NCBI RefSeq assembly: GCF_009828775.2
Contig: NZ_WTSY02000014.1
Span: forward strand, 1-57,085
Reading direction: 5' to 3'
DNA: 57,085 nucleotides
DNA from: Erysipelothrix aquatica
GTDB taxonomy: Bacteria; Bacillota_I; Bacilli_A; Erysipelotrichales; Erysipelotrichaceae
Part shown: positions 32,737-42,206 of the stretch, piece by piece
How the letters are laid out: the number at the start of each line of letters is the position of its first letter
Numbering within the stretch: position 1 is the first letter of the stretch
Notes under the pieces: generated by a model
The model's input: only the letters and a program-made list of their open reading frames with translations
What the model was told of the DNA's origin: nothing
Database searches by the model: none
Made by a program: the position numbers and the translations under genes

Positions 32737-35478
32737 TTACGATTTATTTTTCCTTCTTGCAGCAAGAGCAATTACAATCCCAACACTTGAAAGTGCTAGT
32801 GCGCTAAATGGCACTGAGTTACTCATTCCCGTGTTTGGTAATGTCTGTACGGTCTCTTTGTTACTTTCATCCGTAATTGGTGTTGCGGGCTCATTTGGCT
32901 CTATCGGCATAACTGGGTCTACCGGATCAATTGGGTCTACCGGATCAACTGGGTCAATTGGGTCAACCGGGTCAACCGGGTCAACTGGGTCAATTGGGTC
33001 AACCGGGTCAACTGGGTCAATTGGGTCAACCGGGTCAACTGGGTCAACTGGGTCGATTTTTACTAAGTTACTTTTTGCATTTCTGATTTCCAAGATTAGA
33101 TTATCAATCATTTCTTGGTTCAATGACTCACTTTGCAAAAGTTTAGTTGCTTTATCTGACACTGTCTTAAGCACACTTATGCTTTCTGGTGTGTACAATG
33201 ATGAGTCTATTGCATCGGTTTCTTGAATTAATGCCACTAATTCTGTAGTATCAACCTTAACAACTTTTTCAATGGACACATTGTCAATATATGAAGCTAC
33301 GGCCGGTCCAGACGCTTTGTAGTAATACAAAGTCACTGTATTAACACCTTCAGGCGTTGTGAATGTGAGGGAACTTGGTTGATATTCAGTATGTTTAATT
33401 TCCACAAACTGCTTATCTTCCTTACCTTGCTTATCGTTCCATTTCACACCAAGTGTCAGTTTTTGATTCGCATCACCACGCATCGTCATCGCATCAATGC
33501 GATATTCTGTATTAGGGGCGACAGTGATAATATGCTCAATTGATGCGCCACCATTAACCGCCTTTATCTCCCCTGCATATTTTCCATCAAATGGATTATT
33601 TGAAGTGATTGCGCCATTCCATTGGAAATTCCAAGGATTTTTATTTGTGTGTTTCGTTGTATCTTCAAATGTCCCGTTTTCTAGTTTTACCTCGAATGGT
33701 GGAATTGAAGGCTCAATCTCTGTTGCCGGTATGAATGGTGTTACTTTCTCAAATTCAACGTCTGAAAATTCATGAGCTCCAATATCGGGGAGACCATTGT
33801 AAGCATAGTCTCCGTCATGAATTGAGTTTTCAAAGAAATCTGTTCCTGTCGTTCCAGGATGTTTGTCAATATCAAGACTGACAAATCGATCGCCATTAAC
33901 TGCAGGCGATGTTGCACTAATTTTAAATCCATCAAGTGCAGACCAATCAGTTACATCACGTGTTTCCATATCCTTATTAAGAACTGTACCTGGGAATGTT
34001 ACATCCGCAAACATCGGATCAACACCCGTTAGATTGTTACCAGGAATTTGATTTGGTTTTGGAACATTACTTCCCGCAAAGATATTGTTTGAGTACTCCC
34101 AACGTGGTTTAGTTGCATAGCCGCCACGTCCATTATTTACAAAAATATTATTGTAAATATTTGCTTGAACGTTCCCGCCTTGGTTGACAAGAGGTGCAGT
34201 GCTCATCGTTTCATCAAGGTAAAAAACATTGTTGTAAATATTAATTCCTTCAAGATTATTTCCTTGGCAAACCGTCAAAGTTTGATACTTATCATTATAA
34301 CTAATGTTGTATCTGAAGGTTCCATCCTTAACACCACCACGGCTTTCAGCACACAGTAACAATGTACCACCATCATTATTATATGAATAATTGTATTGAT
34401 ACACTACACCTTGAGATCCTTGGTCAAAGTCCCATGGCATCCCATCACGGGTTGAGAAACCACCTGTAACTTCGTTGTACTGGAACAATGTATCGTCTGC
34501 ATTCCATACCCACATTCCTGCATTATAACCTGTAGATTTTAAGTTATAACCATCTAAGTAGTTGTATTCTACAAGAGCTCCTTTAGTCATGTGCGGCGCA
34601 ATACCATCACCTCCAATATTATAAAGTTTATTTCCACGTATCTTAACATTTGTGATTGGCGTCCATGGCGTTACAGAGTTTTCATTGAAGGCAGGATCCT
34701 CTGGTCGAAGTAAGTCTCTATTTTTCCAGTCGGTCCAGAAAAGAATACCGGAACGATGGACATCATCAATAATATTGTTTTCAATCACAATATTATCAAA
34801 TGTTGTCCGTTGGTTGATACTGTCTTTGTTATGAATTTTTCCATCAACCATATCTGGAATATTAACAGTTACTTGAATTCCTGAACTTCCTTTTGCATCT
34901 TTCTTATCTTCACCCTTGACATCGTGGATGTATAAATCATGAATATAGAAGTCATTTAATGTTGTGGTTGTTTTTGTATTATGCTCCGTCAACGCCTCAC
35001 CACCAAAGTTAACATTTAAAAGGTGAACACCACGTCGTGGTGATTGCGGTGCTAACCCACTCGGATCTTCATTGGTTATCTCTAAATGACTTATTTCCCA
35101 ATGTTCTTGATTTTTCAAGAGAATGGTATTTTCAACGCCATTACCGTCTAGTCGTGGTAATGCCCCATTTCCATACGCTCCAATAACAATACGATTCCCT
35201 TGAGTACCGCTCCCTTGTGGAGCAAGCCCTCCTTGCCAATTGCCACCACGTTTGAATAAAATCTTATTACCAGGTTCAAACACATGGTTATTAACGCGTT
35301 CAAGTGATTGCCATGCTTGTTCTGGTGCAGTTCCACTATTGGCATCATTTCCAAGAATGTTGTCAATGTAATAGATTGTTGATGTTGAAGGGTAAGTTTC
35401 TTGCGCCGCAATCGGTACAGCACATACAACCATCATCAACGAAAAAACAATCGCTATTATAAGTTTTCTTAACTTCAT
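32737..35478 (-). CDS. LPXTG-anchored parallel beta-helix surface protein
   Basis: This 913-residue protein has a signal peptide (1-25) and a right-handed parallel beta-helix (about 30-560) of pectate-lyase type with repeated N-rich rungs such as [19 protein letters not shown] and [14 protein letters not shown] jelly-roll carbohydrate-binding module follows (about 610-740), then a FIVAR-like helical domain (about 745-810). Sixteen 9-bp-encoded (V/I)DP units, the sortase motif LPNTGMSNS, a membrane helix and an RRKNKS tail complete it. A polysaccharide lyase or glycan-binding role is likely; the catalytic residues cannot be fixed. RBS AGGAGG precedes ATG. A cre-like site lies 50 bp upstream. 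Confidence 0.85.
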   Translation of the reverse strand: MKLRKLIIAIVFSLMMVVCAVPIAAQETYPSTSTIYYIDNILGNDANSGTAPEQAWQSLERVNNHVFEPGNKILFKRGGNWQGGLAPQGSGTQGNRIVIGAYGNGALPRLDGNGVENTILLKNQEHWEISHLEITNEDPSGLAPQSPRRGVHLLNVNFGGEALTEHNTKTTTTLNDFYIHDLYIHDVKGEDKKDAKGSSGIQVTVNIPDMVDGKIHNKDSINQRTTFDNIVIENNIIDDVHRSGILFWTDWKNRDLLRPEDPAFNENSVTPWTPITNVKIRGNKLYNIGGDGIAPHMTKGALVEYNYLDGYNLKSTGYNAGMWVWNADDTLFQYNEVTGGFSTRDGMPWDFDQGSQGVVYQYNYSYNNDGGTLLLCAESRGGVKDGTFRYNISYNDKYQTLTVCQGNNLEGINIYNNVFYLDETMSTAPLVNQGGNVQANIYNNIFVNNGRGGYATKPRWEYSNNIFAGSNVPKPNQIPGNNLTGVDPMFADVTFPGTVLNKDMETRDVTDWSALDGFKISATSPAVNGDRFVSLDIDKHPGTTGTDFFENSIHDGDYAYNGLPDIGAHEFSDVEFEKVTPFIPATEIEPSIPPFEVKLENGTFEDTTKHTNKNPWNFQWNGAITSNNPFDGKYAGEIKAVNGGASIEHIITVAPNTEYRIDAMTMRGDANQKLTLGVKWNDKQGKEDKQFVEIKHTEYQPSSLTFTTPEGVNTVTLYYYKASGPAVASYIDNVSIEKVVKVDTTELVALIQETDAIDSSLYTPESISVLKTVSDKATKLLQSESLNQEMIDNLILEIRNAKSNLVKIDPVDPVDPVDPIDPVDPVDPIDPVDPVDPVDPIDPVDPVDPIDPVDPVMPIEPNEPATPITDESNKETVQTLPNTGMSNSVPFSALALSSVGIVIALAARRKNKS
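32911..33054 (-). repeat. 9-bp tandem repeat, 16 units
   Basis: Sixteen consecutive 9-base units (plus-strand form AACTGGGTC with variants AATTGGGTC and AACCGGGTC) encode (V/I)DP repeats forming the wall-spanning stalk. Differences between units are mostly at the Val/Ile codon and synonymous third bases. Confidence 0.95.
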
Positions 35479-35528
35479 CAGTTCCTCCTAAACACTTATG
35501 TGCACAGTTATTGTATCGAAACTTTTGT

Positions 35529-35542
35529 TGTAACCGCTATCA
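35529..35542 (-). promoter_or_regulatory. cre-like (CcpA) site upstream of beta-helix protein gene
   Basis: TGATAGCGGTTACA on the minus strand fits the consensus TGNAANCGNWNNCW with one mismatch and shares GATAGCGGTTACA with the rpiR upstream site. The rest of the 35479-35811 interval is AT-rich divergent promoter sequence without further motifs I can assign. Confidence 0.5.
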
Positions 35543-35811
35543 CCCTATTGCTTAATCCTTATGTTAAATTGAGGTTTGATCATATTTTGAAATTTATCAC
35601 ATTTGAATCAAAGATTTTAGGCTAAACGTCTTAACATTTGAATCTTCTGTAATTGAGATTATATTGTTTTCAAGGTCTTTTTGTAACATTACAGATGTTT
35701 TTTATGACATCACATCCAAACAAAATTCATTTTCCGTTAATATTTGTGTACCGGCGAAAACAATGTGTAATATTTATCATATTTTCGTTGCTAAACATGG
35801 AGGGAAACACG

Positions 35812-37929
35812 ATGAAAAAAATAATTATTGCTGCTAGCACGATTTGTATGGTTATTTTGGGTACTACAAACTTTACAACACTTAAAGCAGAAGAATCACC
35901 CACTACAAAACCGGATGTCTCAGTAGACCAAAAAAGTGCCGAGCAACCACGTAATGAATTGAACATAACAACTAGAAATGAAGATACAATCACTGTAACA
36001 TTTGACTTAAATGGTGGACAAATGTCAGAGACACAACTTGAGATACCAAAAAACTCGAAGATTGATACAAGCCAATTGGATCCGTCAAAAGAAAATGCAG
36101 TCTTCTATATGTGGTATACCGATCCTGAACTTGAAAACATGTTTTTTGATTGGCAACGGTTGACAGAAGACATCACGCTCTATGCCCGTTGGGGTAGTGA
36201 AATCAGTCGTGATGCATTCTCTGATGATATGCTAAGAAAACTCGAACTAAGTTATGGAGTAACAGGTCAAATCAGTGATTTGGAGTTACAAGACATCAAT
36301 TCGTTTGACTCTACAGAATTGTTCTTCAATGAAGACACCAATGAATATGAGAACGTTGCTGTTTATGACTACAAAGGGATTCAATATCTTACGAATATTG
36401 AGACCTTAACACTCGGAATCGATAAAGAACACTTAGTTTCTGATGATTCGCTCGAATATCTTGGTGCCCTTAAAAATGTGCAATACCTTACATTTAAAGA
36501 TATTTTACCAATTGAATACACTGGATCTTGGATGGAGTATGAACAGTATATTGCGGATAATTTAAATAATAAGGACAATGCTACTCTCTATCAACATGAA
36601 ATCGTACGCTATCTAAATGCCATGGATTTTGAAGCCACAAGACAAAAGGACTATCCCTTATATCTCAATTTTGATTATAGTTTAAGTTTCTTTGACCAAA
36701 CGTTCCTAATGGATTGGAATGTTGAGAATTTACCAATCAATGTATCAATCAATGCAGGAGAAATCTATAACACTTTCTATGCAGATGCTGAAGCGGTTGA
36801 TAAGAATGGAATCTCAATGTACAAGATCACAATGAATAACCCAAATATGTTTGTATACTTGGATCAAAACAATAACCTTGCACTCGATTCAAACTACATG
36901 TATCAAACTTCAGATTCATCCATTAACTATTTCCCTAATTTCAGTTTTGAAATTAGCGATGAAGATCTAGAACTTCTACAAGCGCCTGTTTTAATTGAAT
37001 ACATCTTACCCGATGGATCTCTAATCGAAGCAGATTCTGATAATCAACTAAATGACATTACTTTTAAATCAATCAATATATATTTAACCGAACTTCAGTA
37101 TTCAATGATGAAAAAAGAATTTGATCAAAATGAAAATGGTGTTGACTTTGTGAATCACCCTGGATATATTGGTTCATTCTCAGCACGTACTGAAATTCCA
37201 TATGAAGATACTCAATCAGGTGGGGGGCTTTTACCTGATGAGAACATCTATATCGATACACGATACCGCCTTCTAATTAACTTGAATGACGTCGTGGAAC
37301 AAATTACGGTTTCATTTGATAGTATGGGAGGATCTGATGTTGACAATCAAATCATTGATAAGAATACAACAGCAGAACTTCCTGAAGCACCAACATTCGA
37401 AGGCTATACTTTTGATGGATGGTATACGACAGAAGCATTAGAAACTCCATTTGATTTCGATACCCTACTTGATTCAGATACTGTATTATATGCCAAATGG
37501 GTAAAAGATGCACCAATTGATCCGATTGATCCAATTGACCCGATTGATCCAATTGATCCAATTGACCCTATTGATCCGATTGATCCGATTGACCCTATTG
37601 ATCCGATTGATCCGATTGATCCGGTTGATCCGATTGACCCGATTGACCCGATTGACCCGATTGATCCGATTGACCCGATTGACCCGATTGACCCGATTGA
37701 CCCGATTGACCCGATTGACCCGATTGATCCGATTGATCCGATTGATCCGATTGATCCGATTGATCCGATTATTCCAATCACCCCTGTTGAACCTGAGGTT
37801 GTAAAACCTGAAGAAGTTGAAACGCTTCCTAACACTGGAATTGCCAATAAATCGTTCCAAGCAGCTGGTGCTTTCCTAATCCTTGGTGGATTTGCATTAT
37901 TTGTTACAAATCGTAGAAATAAACAATAG
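35812..37929 (+). CDS. LPXTG-anchored InlB-repeat (internalin-like) surface protein
   Basis: The protein is 705 residues from ATG 35812, preceded by GGAGGGAAACACG; the longer upstream frame is not used. After a signal peptide (1-29) comes a Listeria-Bacteroides (Flg_new/InlB B-repeat) domain (about 55-135, TVTFDLNGGQMSE to LYARWG). A central region has one or two leucine-rich-repeat-like elements (YLTNIETLTLG, YLGALKNVQYLTF). A second InlB repeat lies around 500-565. Then come 28 (I/V)DP units, LPNTGIANK, a hydrophobic helix and NRRNKQ. It is probably an adhesin or host-interaction protein. It is organised like the 47955-50249 product. Confidence 0.85.
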   Translation: MKKIIIAASTICMVILGTTNFTTLKAEESPTTKPDVSVDQKSAEQPRNELNITTRNEDTITVTFDLNGGQMSETQLEIPKNSKIDTSQLDPSKENAVFYMWYTDPELENMFFDWQRLTEDITLYARWGSEISRDAFSDDMLRKLELSYGVTGQISDLELQDINSFDSTELFFNEDTNEYENVAVYDYKGIQYLTNIETLTLGIDKEHLVSDDSLEYLGALKNVQYLTFKDILPIEYTGSWMEYEQYIADNLNNKDNATLYQHEIVRYLNAMDFEATRQKDYPLYLNFDYSLSFFDQTFLMDWNVENLPINVSINAGEIYNTFYADAEAVDKNGISMYKITMNNPNMFVYLDQNNNLALDSNYMYQTSDSSINYFPNFSFEISDEDLELLQAPVLIEYILPDGSLIEADSDNQLNDITFKSINIYLTELQYSMMKKEFDQNENGVDFVNHPGYIGSFSARTEIPYEDTQSGGGLLPDENIYIDTRYRLLINLNDVVEQITVSFDSMGGSDVDNQIIDKNTTAELPEAPTFEGYTFDGWYTTEALETPFDFDTLLDSDTVLYAKWVKDAPIDPIDPIDPIDPIDPIDPIDPIDPIDPIDPIDPIDPVDPIDPIDPIDPIDPIDPIDPIDPIDPIDPIDPIDPIDPIDPIDPIDPIIPITPVEPEVVKPEEVETLPNTGIANKSFQAAGAFLILGGFALFVTNRRNKQ
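37516..37767 (+). repeat. 9-bp tandem repeat, 28 units
   Basis: Twenty-eight perfect-length 9-base units (ATTGATCCG and ATTGACCCG with CCA/CCT variants, one GTTGATCCG) encode IDP repeats, 252 bp in total. Runs of identical units (GATCCG versus GACCCG blocks) show recent expansion by slippage or recombination. Confidence 0.97.
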
Positions 37930-37933
37930 CATA

Positions 37934-37958
37934 AAAAAAGGACCCTCGGGTCCTTTTA
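37934..37958. terminator. Bidirectional terminator
   Basis: AAAAGGACCC-TC-GGGTCCTTTT between the convergent InlB-repeat protein gene and the TrkA gene. Confidence 0.9.
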
Positions 37959-38618
37959 TTTTGAGAAAAGTGCATTCAGAGCGAATTGCCCTTTTTCATT
38001 TGTCAGCGCAAGTACTGTATCATTGGCTTTGAGTTCAACACTTCCGTTAAGAACAATCACATCATCTTCGCGAATTAGTGTAATTAGAATCGTTTCATCT
38101 GGTAGCTGTAGATCTTTAATTTGTTTATTTGCAGCAGCAGAACCCTCTTGAATTCCCATCTGAATGATAGAATTTTTTCCCTTATTGATTTTTAAGAGTG
38201 TTGATAAACTCTTCATATCGATTTCGTCCATAACAATCCGTGATACAAGGTCTGCCTGATTGACAGCGACATCCACGCCCATGGATTGATTAAACAACCA
38301 TGTGTTGCGTGGATTGTTCACGCGGGCAATAACGCGTTTAATCCCATACTCATATTTCGCAATGGTAGCGACCACAAGGTTAACTTGGTCTTCTCCTGTT
38401 ACCGCAACGACAACATCAGCAGAAACGATTCCAGCACGCTCTAATGTATCTGGATCACTTCCGGTTCCGCGTACAAGCATTTTTTCTGGAAAATCATTCT
38501 TAATTTTTTCCAAAGGTTTCTCACGATTTTCAATGATTGAAACATCGTAGCCATTCTGAATAAGGAGCTTCGCAACATATGAACCTACTTGTCCACCACC
38601 AATAATTATTGCTTTCAT
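37956..38618 (-). CDS. RCK/TrkA family K+ transport regulatory protein (second of pair)
   Basis: The 220-residue protein has an RCK_N Rossmann domain (GGGQVGSYVAKLL, acidic end-of-strand residue in SIIENREKP, about 1-135) and an RCK_C domain (about 140-220). RCK proteins bind nucleotides such as NAD(H), ATP or c-di-AMP and gate K+ channels or transporters. It lies 12 bp after the first RCK gene and is the last gene of the P-type ATPase operon. No TrkH/KtrB channel is encoded in the window. Confidence 0.88.
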   Translation of the reverse strand: MKAIIIGGGQVGSYVAKLLIQNGYDVSIIENREKPLEKIKNDFPEKMLVRGTGSDPDTLERAGIVSADVVVAVTGEDQVNLVVATIAKYEYGIKRVIARVNNPRNTWLFNQSMGVDVAVNQADLVSRIVMDEIDMKSLSTLLKINKGKNSIIQMGIQEGSAAANKQIKDLQLPDETILITLIREDDVIVLNGSVELKANDTVLALTNEKGQFALNALFSK

Positions 38619-38630
38619 TATGATTTCCCC

Positions 38631-39275
38631 CTAAAGACCTAGGACACTTTTTAATGTGTCCAGGTCATTGTTTTGTACCGCAATATACAGTTCATCATTT
38701 GCTTCGAGCACTGCACCTCGTTCAGGAATAAATGCGTTGTTATTACGCATAACACTCACAACCTGAACACCTAAATTGTTAACTGTTTCAATGTTCTTCC
38801 CAATTAATAACGGTGTAACCATAAGTTTAATAATTTCTACATCACTATTACCAATTGTTGCAATACTATCCATATCTGTTTTGGTTAAGAGTTTCACAAC
38901 GCGGCGTGTTCCCCATTCTGTCGTCGAAACAGTTTGAACACCCAACATTGCATAAATTGAAGCATTCTTTGTATTGTATTGACGCGCAATTACTTTAGGA
39001 ACTGCATATAGATTGCGGGCAATTCGACCAATTAAAGCATTAGTTTCATCGCTATCTGTGCATGATACGACTGCATCTGCGTGATTAATATCGGCATTTT
39101 CTAAGACCTCTTTATCAAAACCAACGCCTACCATGTAGGTAACATTATCATATTCTGGTAATCGTTTTAATACCGATGCATCGGTATCAATAGCAATAAT
39201 GTCATTGTTGTCTTGGCTTAGTGTGTGGATTAGTTCAGTTCCCATACGTCCACATCCAACTATTATAATTTTCAT
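38631..39275 (-). CDS. RCK/TrkA family K+ transport regulatory protein (first of pair)
   Basis: This 214-residue RCK protein has Rossmann loop GCGRMGTELIH, acidic residues in IIAIDTDASVL, VGVGFDKEVLENADI, and an RCK_C domain (about 130-214, MVTPLLIGKNIETVNNLG). It diverges clearly from its neighbour, so the two probably form a hetero-complex. It starts five bases after the P-type ATPase stop, which indicates co-translation with the pump. Confidence 0.88.
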   Translation of the reverse strand: MKIIIVGCGRMGTELIHTLSQDNNDIIAIDTDASVLKRLPEYDNVTYMVGVGFDKEVLENADINHADAVVSCTDSDETNALIGRIARNLYAVPKVIARQYNTKNASIYAMLGVQTVSTTEWGTRRVVKLLTKTDMDSIATIGNSDVEIIKLMVTPLLIGKNIETVNNLGVQVVSVMRNNNAFIPERGAVLEANDELYIAVQNNDLDTLKSVLGL

Positions 39276-39280
39276 TTTAA

Positions 39281-42076
39281 TTATCCTTTCACGATATGAT
39301 TGCGAATATATTTTTTACGTAATTCATCCAGTAAGATAGCAGGAATAGGAACTAGGATTAAGATCATCCACTCCATCCAACCCAATGGTGCAGTATCAAA
39401 GATATTTTGTAAAGCTGGTACATACATGAGTGATGCAATCAACAGTATTTCTACAACAATTCCGATCAATACTTTTGAATTGGTGAAAATCCCGCGTTTA
39501 AAGATTGATTGGCTTTCCGTACGGCAGTTGAGTACCATCCCTATTTGACCAAACACGATCATTGCAAGTGCCATTGTTGTTGCTTGGCGGTAGACATTGC
39601 CATTTTGAAGAAGGCTTGTTTGTGGCCAGTTACTGTGCATAAAGTAGATAAAGAAGTAACCAAACATTGCGAATGCTGAAAGTATCAAGCCATACCAGAA
39701 GAAGGCAATAATGAATGTTTTCTTGTTTAAGAGTGCTTCACCGCGTTTACGTGGTGGTTTGTTCATAATTCCTTCTTCAGGTTGCTCGGTACCAAGTCCA
39801 AGTGCTGGTAACATGTCTGTTCCAAGGTCAATTGCAAGAATTTGCATAATTGTAAGTGGTAATGGAATTGCACCACGTGATAATAGGAAGGCTACAGAAG
39901 GAATGGCTTCTGCCATATTACTGTTGAGAATATATGTTAAGAATTTACGGATATTGCTATAAACTGCACGGCCTTCTTCAACTGCTTTAACGATTGATGC
40001 AAAGTTGTCATCCGTTAGAATAACATCGGCTGCTTCTTTAGCAACATCAGTTCCGGTGATTCCCATAGCAACCCCTATATCAGCTTTTTTAAGCGCTGGT
40101 GCGTCGTTAACCCCATCCCCTGTAACCGCAACAATATGTCCAAGTTCTTGAAGCGTTGCGACGACGCGATATTTTTGCTCTGGTGCAACACGGGCAAAGA
40201 TTACCTCATCCTCAAGAGCATGTTTTAGTTCATCATCAGAAAGTTTGTAAAGTTCAGATCCAGTAATAACACGTGGATGTTCAGTTTTTACAATTCCAAT
40301 TTTTTTAGCAATACTTTCAGCCGTTAGACCATAGTCTCCTGTAATCATTATAATACGGATACTTGCATCATGACAGATTTTTACGGCATCACTGACTTCT
40401 GGACGTGCTGGATCGGACATAACAACTAAACCTAAGAACGTGAGGTCGTCCTCGATGATTTCAGGTGTATATTGACTCATTGTGTTTGGAAGGGACGTTT
40501 CATGGTCTAAAGCACGATAAGCGACTGCTAAGACACGCAACCCATTACGAGCGTACATATCATTTGCTTCCATTGCTTCATCAAAGAACACTGATTCCAT
40601 CGCTACGCGTTCACCATTACGTTCAACGTGACTTGAGATTTCTAGAATTTCACGAGGTGCTCCTTTGACAAAAGCAATCCGTTGGTCACCATGAATCTTG
40701 TAGGAATAATCATGAATCGTCGTCATGCGTTTACGCGTTGAATCAAAAGGAAGTTCGCGAAGACGTAAAGCCTCTGTGGTTAAGGAATCAAGATTGATGC
40801 CACCCTTTTGAGCTACAACACCCAAACATGCTTCTGTAGGATCTCCTAAGACTGTATATCGATCATTATCTTCATTTGGAGCAACTACTTTCGCATTACT
40901 ACATAGTGCAGCCGCACGAAGAATTGTTTGAAGATTAGTGTGGTCATACACCTTGATAGCTTCTCCATCGAGTGTAATTTGACCTTCGGGGGCATATCCT
41001 AGGCCGCTAACATCATATTCATGATCCAAAGTCCAAACGTTGCTAACGGTCATTTCGTTTTGGGTTAATGTTCCCGTTTTATCTGAACAGATAACGGAAG
41101 TCGAACCCAAGGTTTCAACTGCTGATAATTTCTTAACTAATGCGTTTTCTTTAGCCATTCGTTTCACAGCAATCGCAAGTGACAACGTTACAGTCGGTAG
41201 TAAACCTTCTGGAATAAAGGCAACAATCATCCCCAAGGCAAAGATGAATGATTTTGCAAGTGTTTCTTGGACAAAGAACACTGAGATAATAAAGAACAAA
41301 ATACCAATTGATGTAGCAATAATAGAGATTTGTTTCGTTAGAACATCTAATTCCTGTTGGAGTGGACTTTTCTCTTCTTTCATGTTTTGGGTAAGATCAG
41401 CAATTTTTCCAAATTCTGTATTCATACCCGTTGCATAGACGATTGCTTTTCCGGTTCCACTTGAAACTGAAGTTCCAGCGAAAATTAAGTTTCGAATTTC
41501 AAATCGTGATAAATCATCACCCAAAACGGCATCCGCATTCCGGCGGACGGGATTTGATTCGCCCGTTAAGGTCGATTGGTCGACATTCAAATCACTACAT
41601 TCAACAAGACGTGCATCAACGGAGATACGATCGCCTTCCGCAATAATTAATATATCACCCACAACGAGTTCTTCAGTAAGAATTTGTTGTTCTTCACCAT
41701 CACGTACAACACGTGCAAAGGACGGCAACATTTTTTTCAATGCATCAGTAGCTTTCCCTGCTTGGAATTCTTGCCAGAAACCAAAAACACCATTGATGAC
41801 ATTGACAAGCCAAATAGAAATACCTAACTGAGGCATATCTGCAAAGATTGCGATTCCCCCACTAAACCATAACAAAATAGCCATCAAGCTGGAAAAGTGA
41901 TGTAAAAATTTCTTCCACATTGGTTCACCTTTCACTTCTCTAAGCACATTTTTTCCGTATTCGTGTTGACGTTTGTTTACTTCATCAGTACTTAATCCAT
42001 TACGATCAACATCAAGGTGTTCGTAGACATCTTGTGGCGTAACTTTATAGACTGATTCATTGTCATATTTCTTCAT
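39281..42076 (-). CDS. P-type cation ATPase, Na+,K+-ATPase-like (class IIC)
   Basis: The 931-residue pump has LTGESNPV in the actuator domain, CSDKTGTLTQNEMTV (phosphorylated Asp), KGAPREIL and TGDGVNDAPALKKADIG. Transport-site segments match class IIC: M4 FIPEGLLPTVTLSLA, M5 ILNSNMAEAIP (Ser-Asn-x-x-Glu) and M6 AIDLGTDMLPALGLGTE with two Asp. Ca2+ pumps instead have PEGLPAVVT and NLVTDG. Na+/K+ or a related monovalent exchange is therefore more likely than Ca2+ export; this is inferred from motifs. It heads an operon with two RCK proteins. The upstream region carries a tandem CTTAATACCG operator. RBS GAAGGGGAATAAC precedes ATG. Confidence 0.85.
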   Translation of the reverse strand: MKKYDNESVYKVTPQDVYEHLDVDRNGLSTDEVNKRQHEYGKNVLREVKGEPMWKKFLHHFSSLMAILLWFSGGIAIFADMPQLGISIWLVNVINGVFGFWQEFQAGKATDALKKMLPSFARVVRDGEEQQILTEELVVGDILIIAEGDRISVDARLVECSDLNVDQSTLTGESNPVRRNADAVLGDDLSRFEIRNLIFAGTSVSSGTGKAIVYATGMNTEFGKIADLTQNMKEEKSPLQQELDVLTKQISIIATSIGILFFIISVFFVQETLAKSFIFALGMIVAFIPEGLLPTVTLSLAIAVKRMAKENALVKKLSAVETLGSTSVICSDKTGTLTQNEMTVSNVWTLDHEYDVSGLGYAPEGQITLDGEAIKVYDHTNLQTILRAAALCSNAKVVAPNEDNDRYTVLGDPTEACLGVVAQKGGINLDSLTTEALRLRELPFDSTRKRMTTIHDYSYKIHGDQRIAFVKGAPREILEISSHVERNGERVAMESVFFDEAMEANDMYARNGLRVLAVAYRALDHETSLPNTMSQYTPEIIEDDLTFLGLVVMSDPARPEVSDAVKICHDASIRIIMITGDYGLTAESIAKKIGIVKTEHPRVITGSELYKLSDDELKHALEDEVIFARVAPEQKYRVVATLQELGHIVAVTGDGVNDAPALKKADIGVAMGITGTDVAKEAADVILTDDNFASIVKAVEEGRAVYSNIRKFLTYILNSNMAEAIPSVAFLLSRGAIPLPLTIMQILAIDLGTDMLPALGLGTEQPEEGIMNKPPRKRGEALLNKKTFIIAFFWYGLILSAFAMFGYFFIYFMHSNWPQTSLLQNGNVYRQATTMALAMIVFGQIGMVLNCRTESQSIFKRGIFTNSKVLIGIVVEILLIASLMYVPALQNIFDTAPLGWMEWMILILVPIPAILLDELRKKYIRNHIVKG

Positions 42077-42107
42077 GTTATTCCCCTTCTTTTCAAAAGA
42101 TAAAAGT

Positions 42108-42141
42108 ATTCTAACACCACCGGTATTAAGACGGTATTAAG
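42108..42141 (-). promoter_or_regulatory. Promoter with tandem CTTAATACCG operator, P-type ATPase operon
   Basis: Read on the minus strand, CTTAATACCG occurs twice with an 11-bp period (42141-42121). The -10 hexamer TAGAAT (42113-42108) follows after seven bases, so the repeats cover the -35 position, as for OmpR-family class II activators. The same repeat lies upstream of the KdpD-like gene at 53245-53265. Confidence 0.75.
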
Positions 42142-42165
42142 ATTGATTTTTTGACTTGAAAACAT

Positions 42166-42192
42166 AAAAAAGAGTATCCTTGATACTCTTTT
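42166..42192. terminator. Terminator of the reductase gene
   Basis: AAAAGAGTATC-CTT-GATACTCTTTT, flanked by A and T runs, 14 bases after the stop at 42207 of the minus-strand reductase gene. Confidence 0.85.
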
Positions 42193-42206
42193 AAAGGGGG
42201 TTCGTT

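Noticed and set aside
35653-35811. Upstream extension of the InlB-repeat protein
   Set aside because: A strong RBS and a standard signal peptide begin at ATG 35812; the extension would bury the signal peptide.
37516-37767. Possible CRISPR array
   Set aside because: The units are 9 bp, contiguous and in-frame within a coding region; there are no spacers.
37404-37860. Long open frames on the opposite strand and in other frames across the 9-bp repeat
   Set aside because: They exist because a 9-bp repeat without stop codons is open in several frames. They lack RBS and domains, and the plus-strand surface protein explains the sequence.
39281-42076. Ca2+-ATPase (PMCA/SERCA type) label
   Set aside because: The M4-M6 motifs (PEGLLPTVT, SNMAE, IDLGTDM) fit class IIC monovalent pumps better; ion specificity still needs an experiment.
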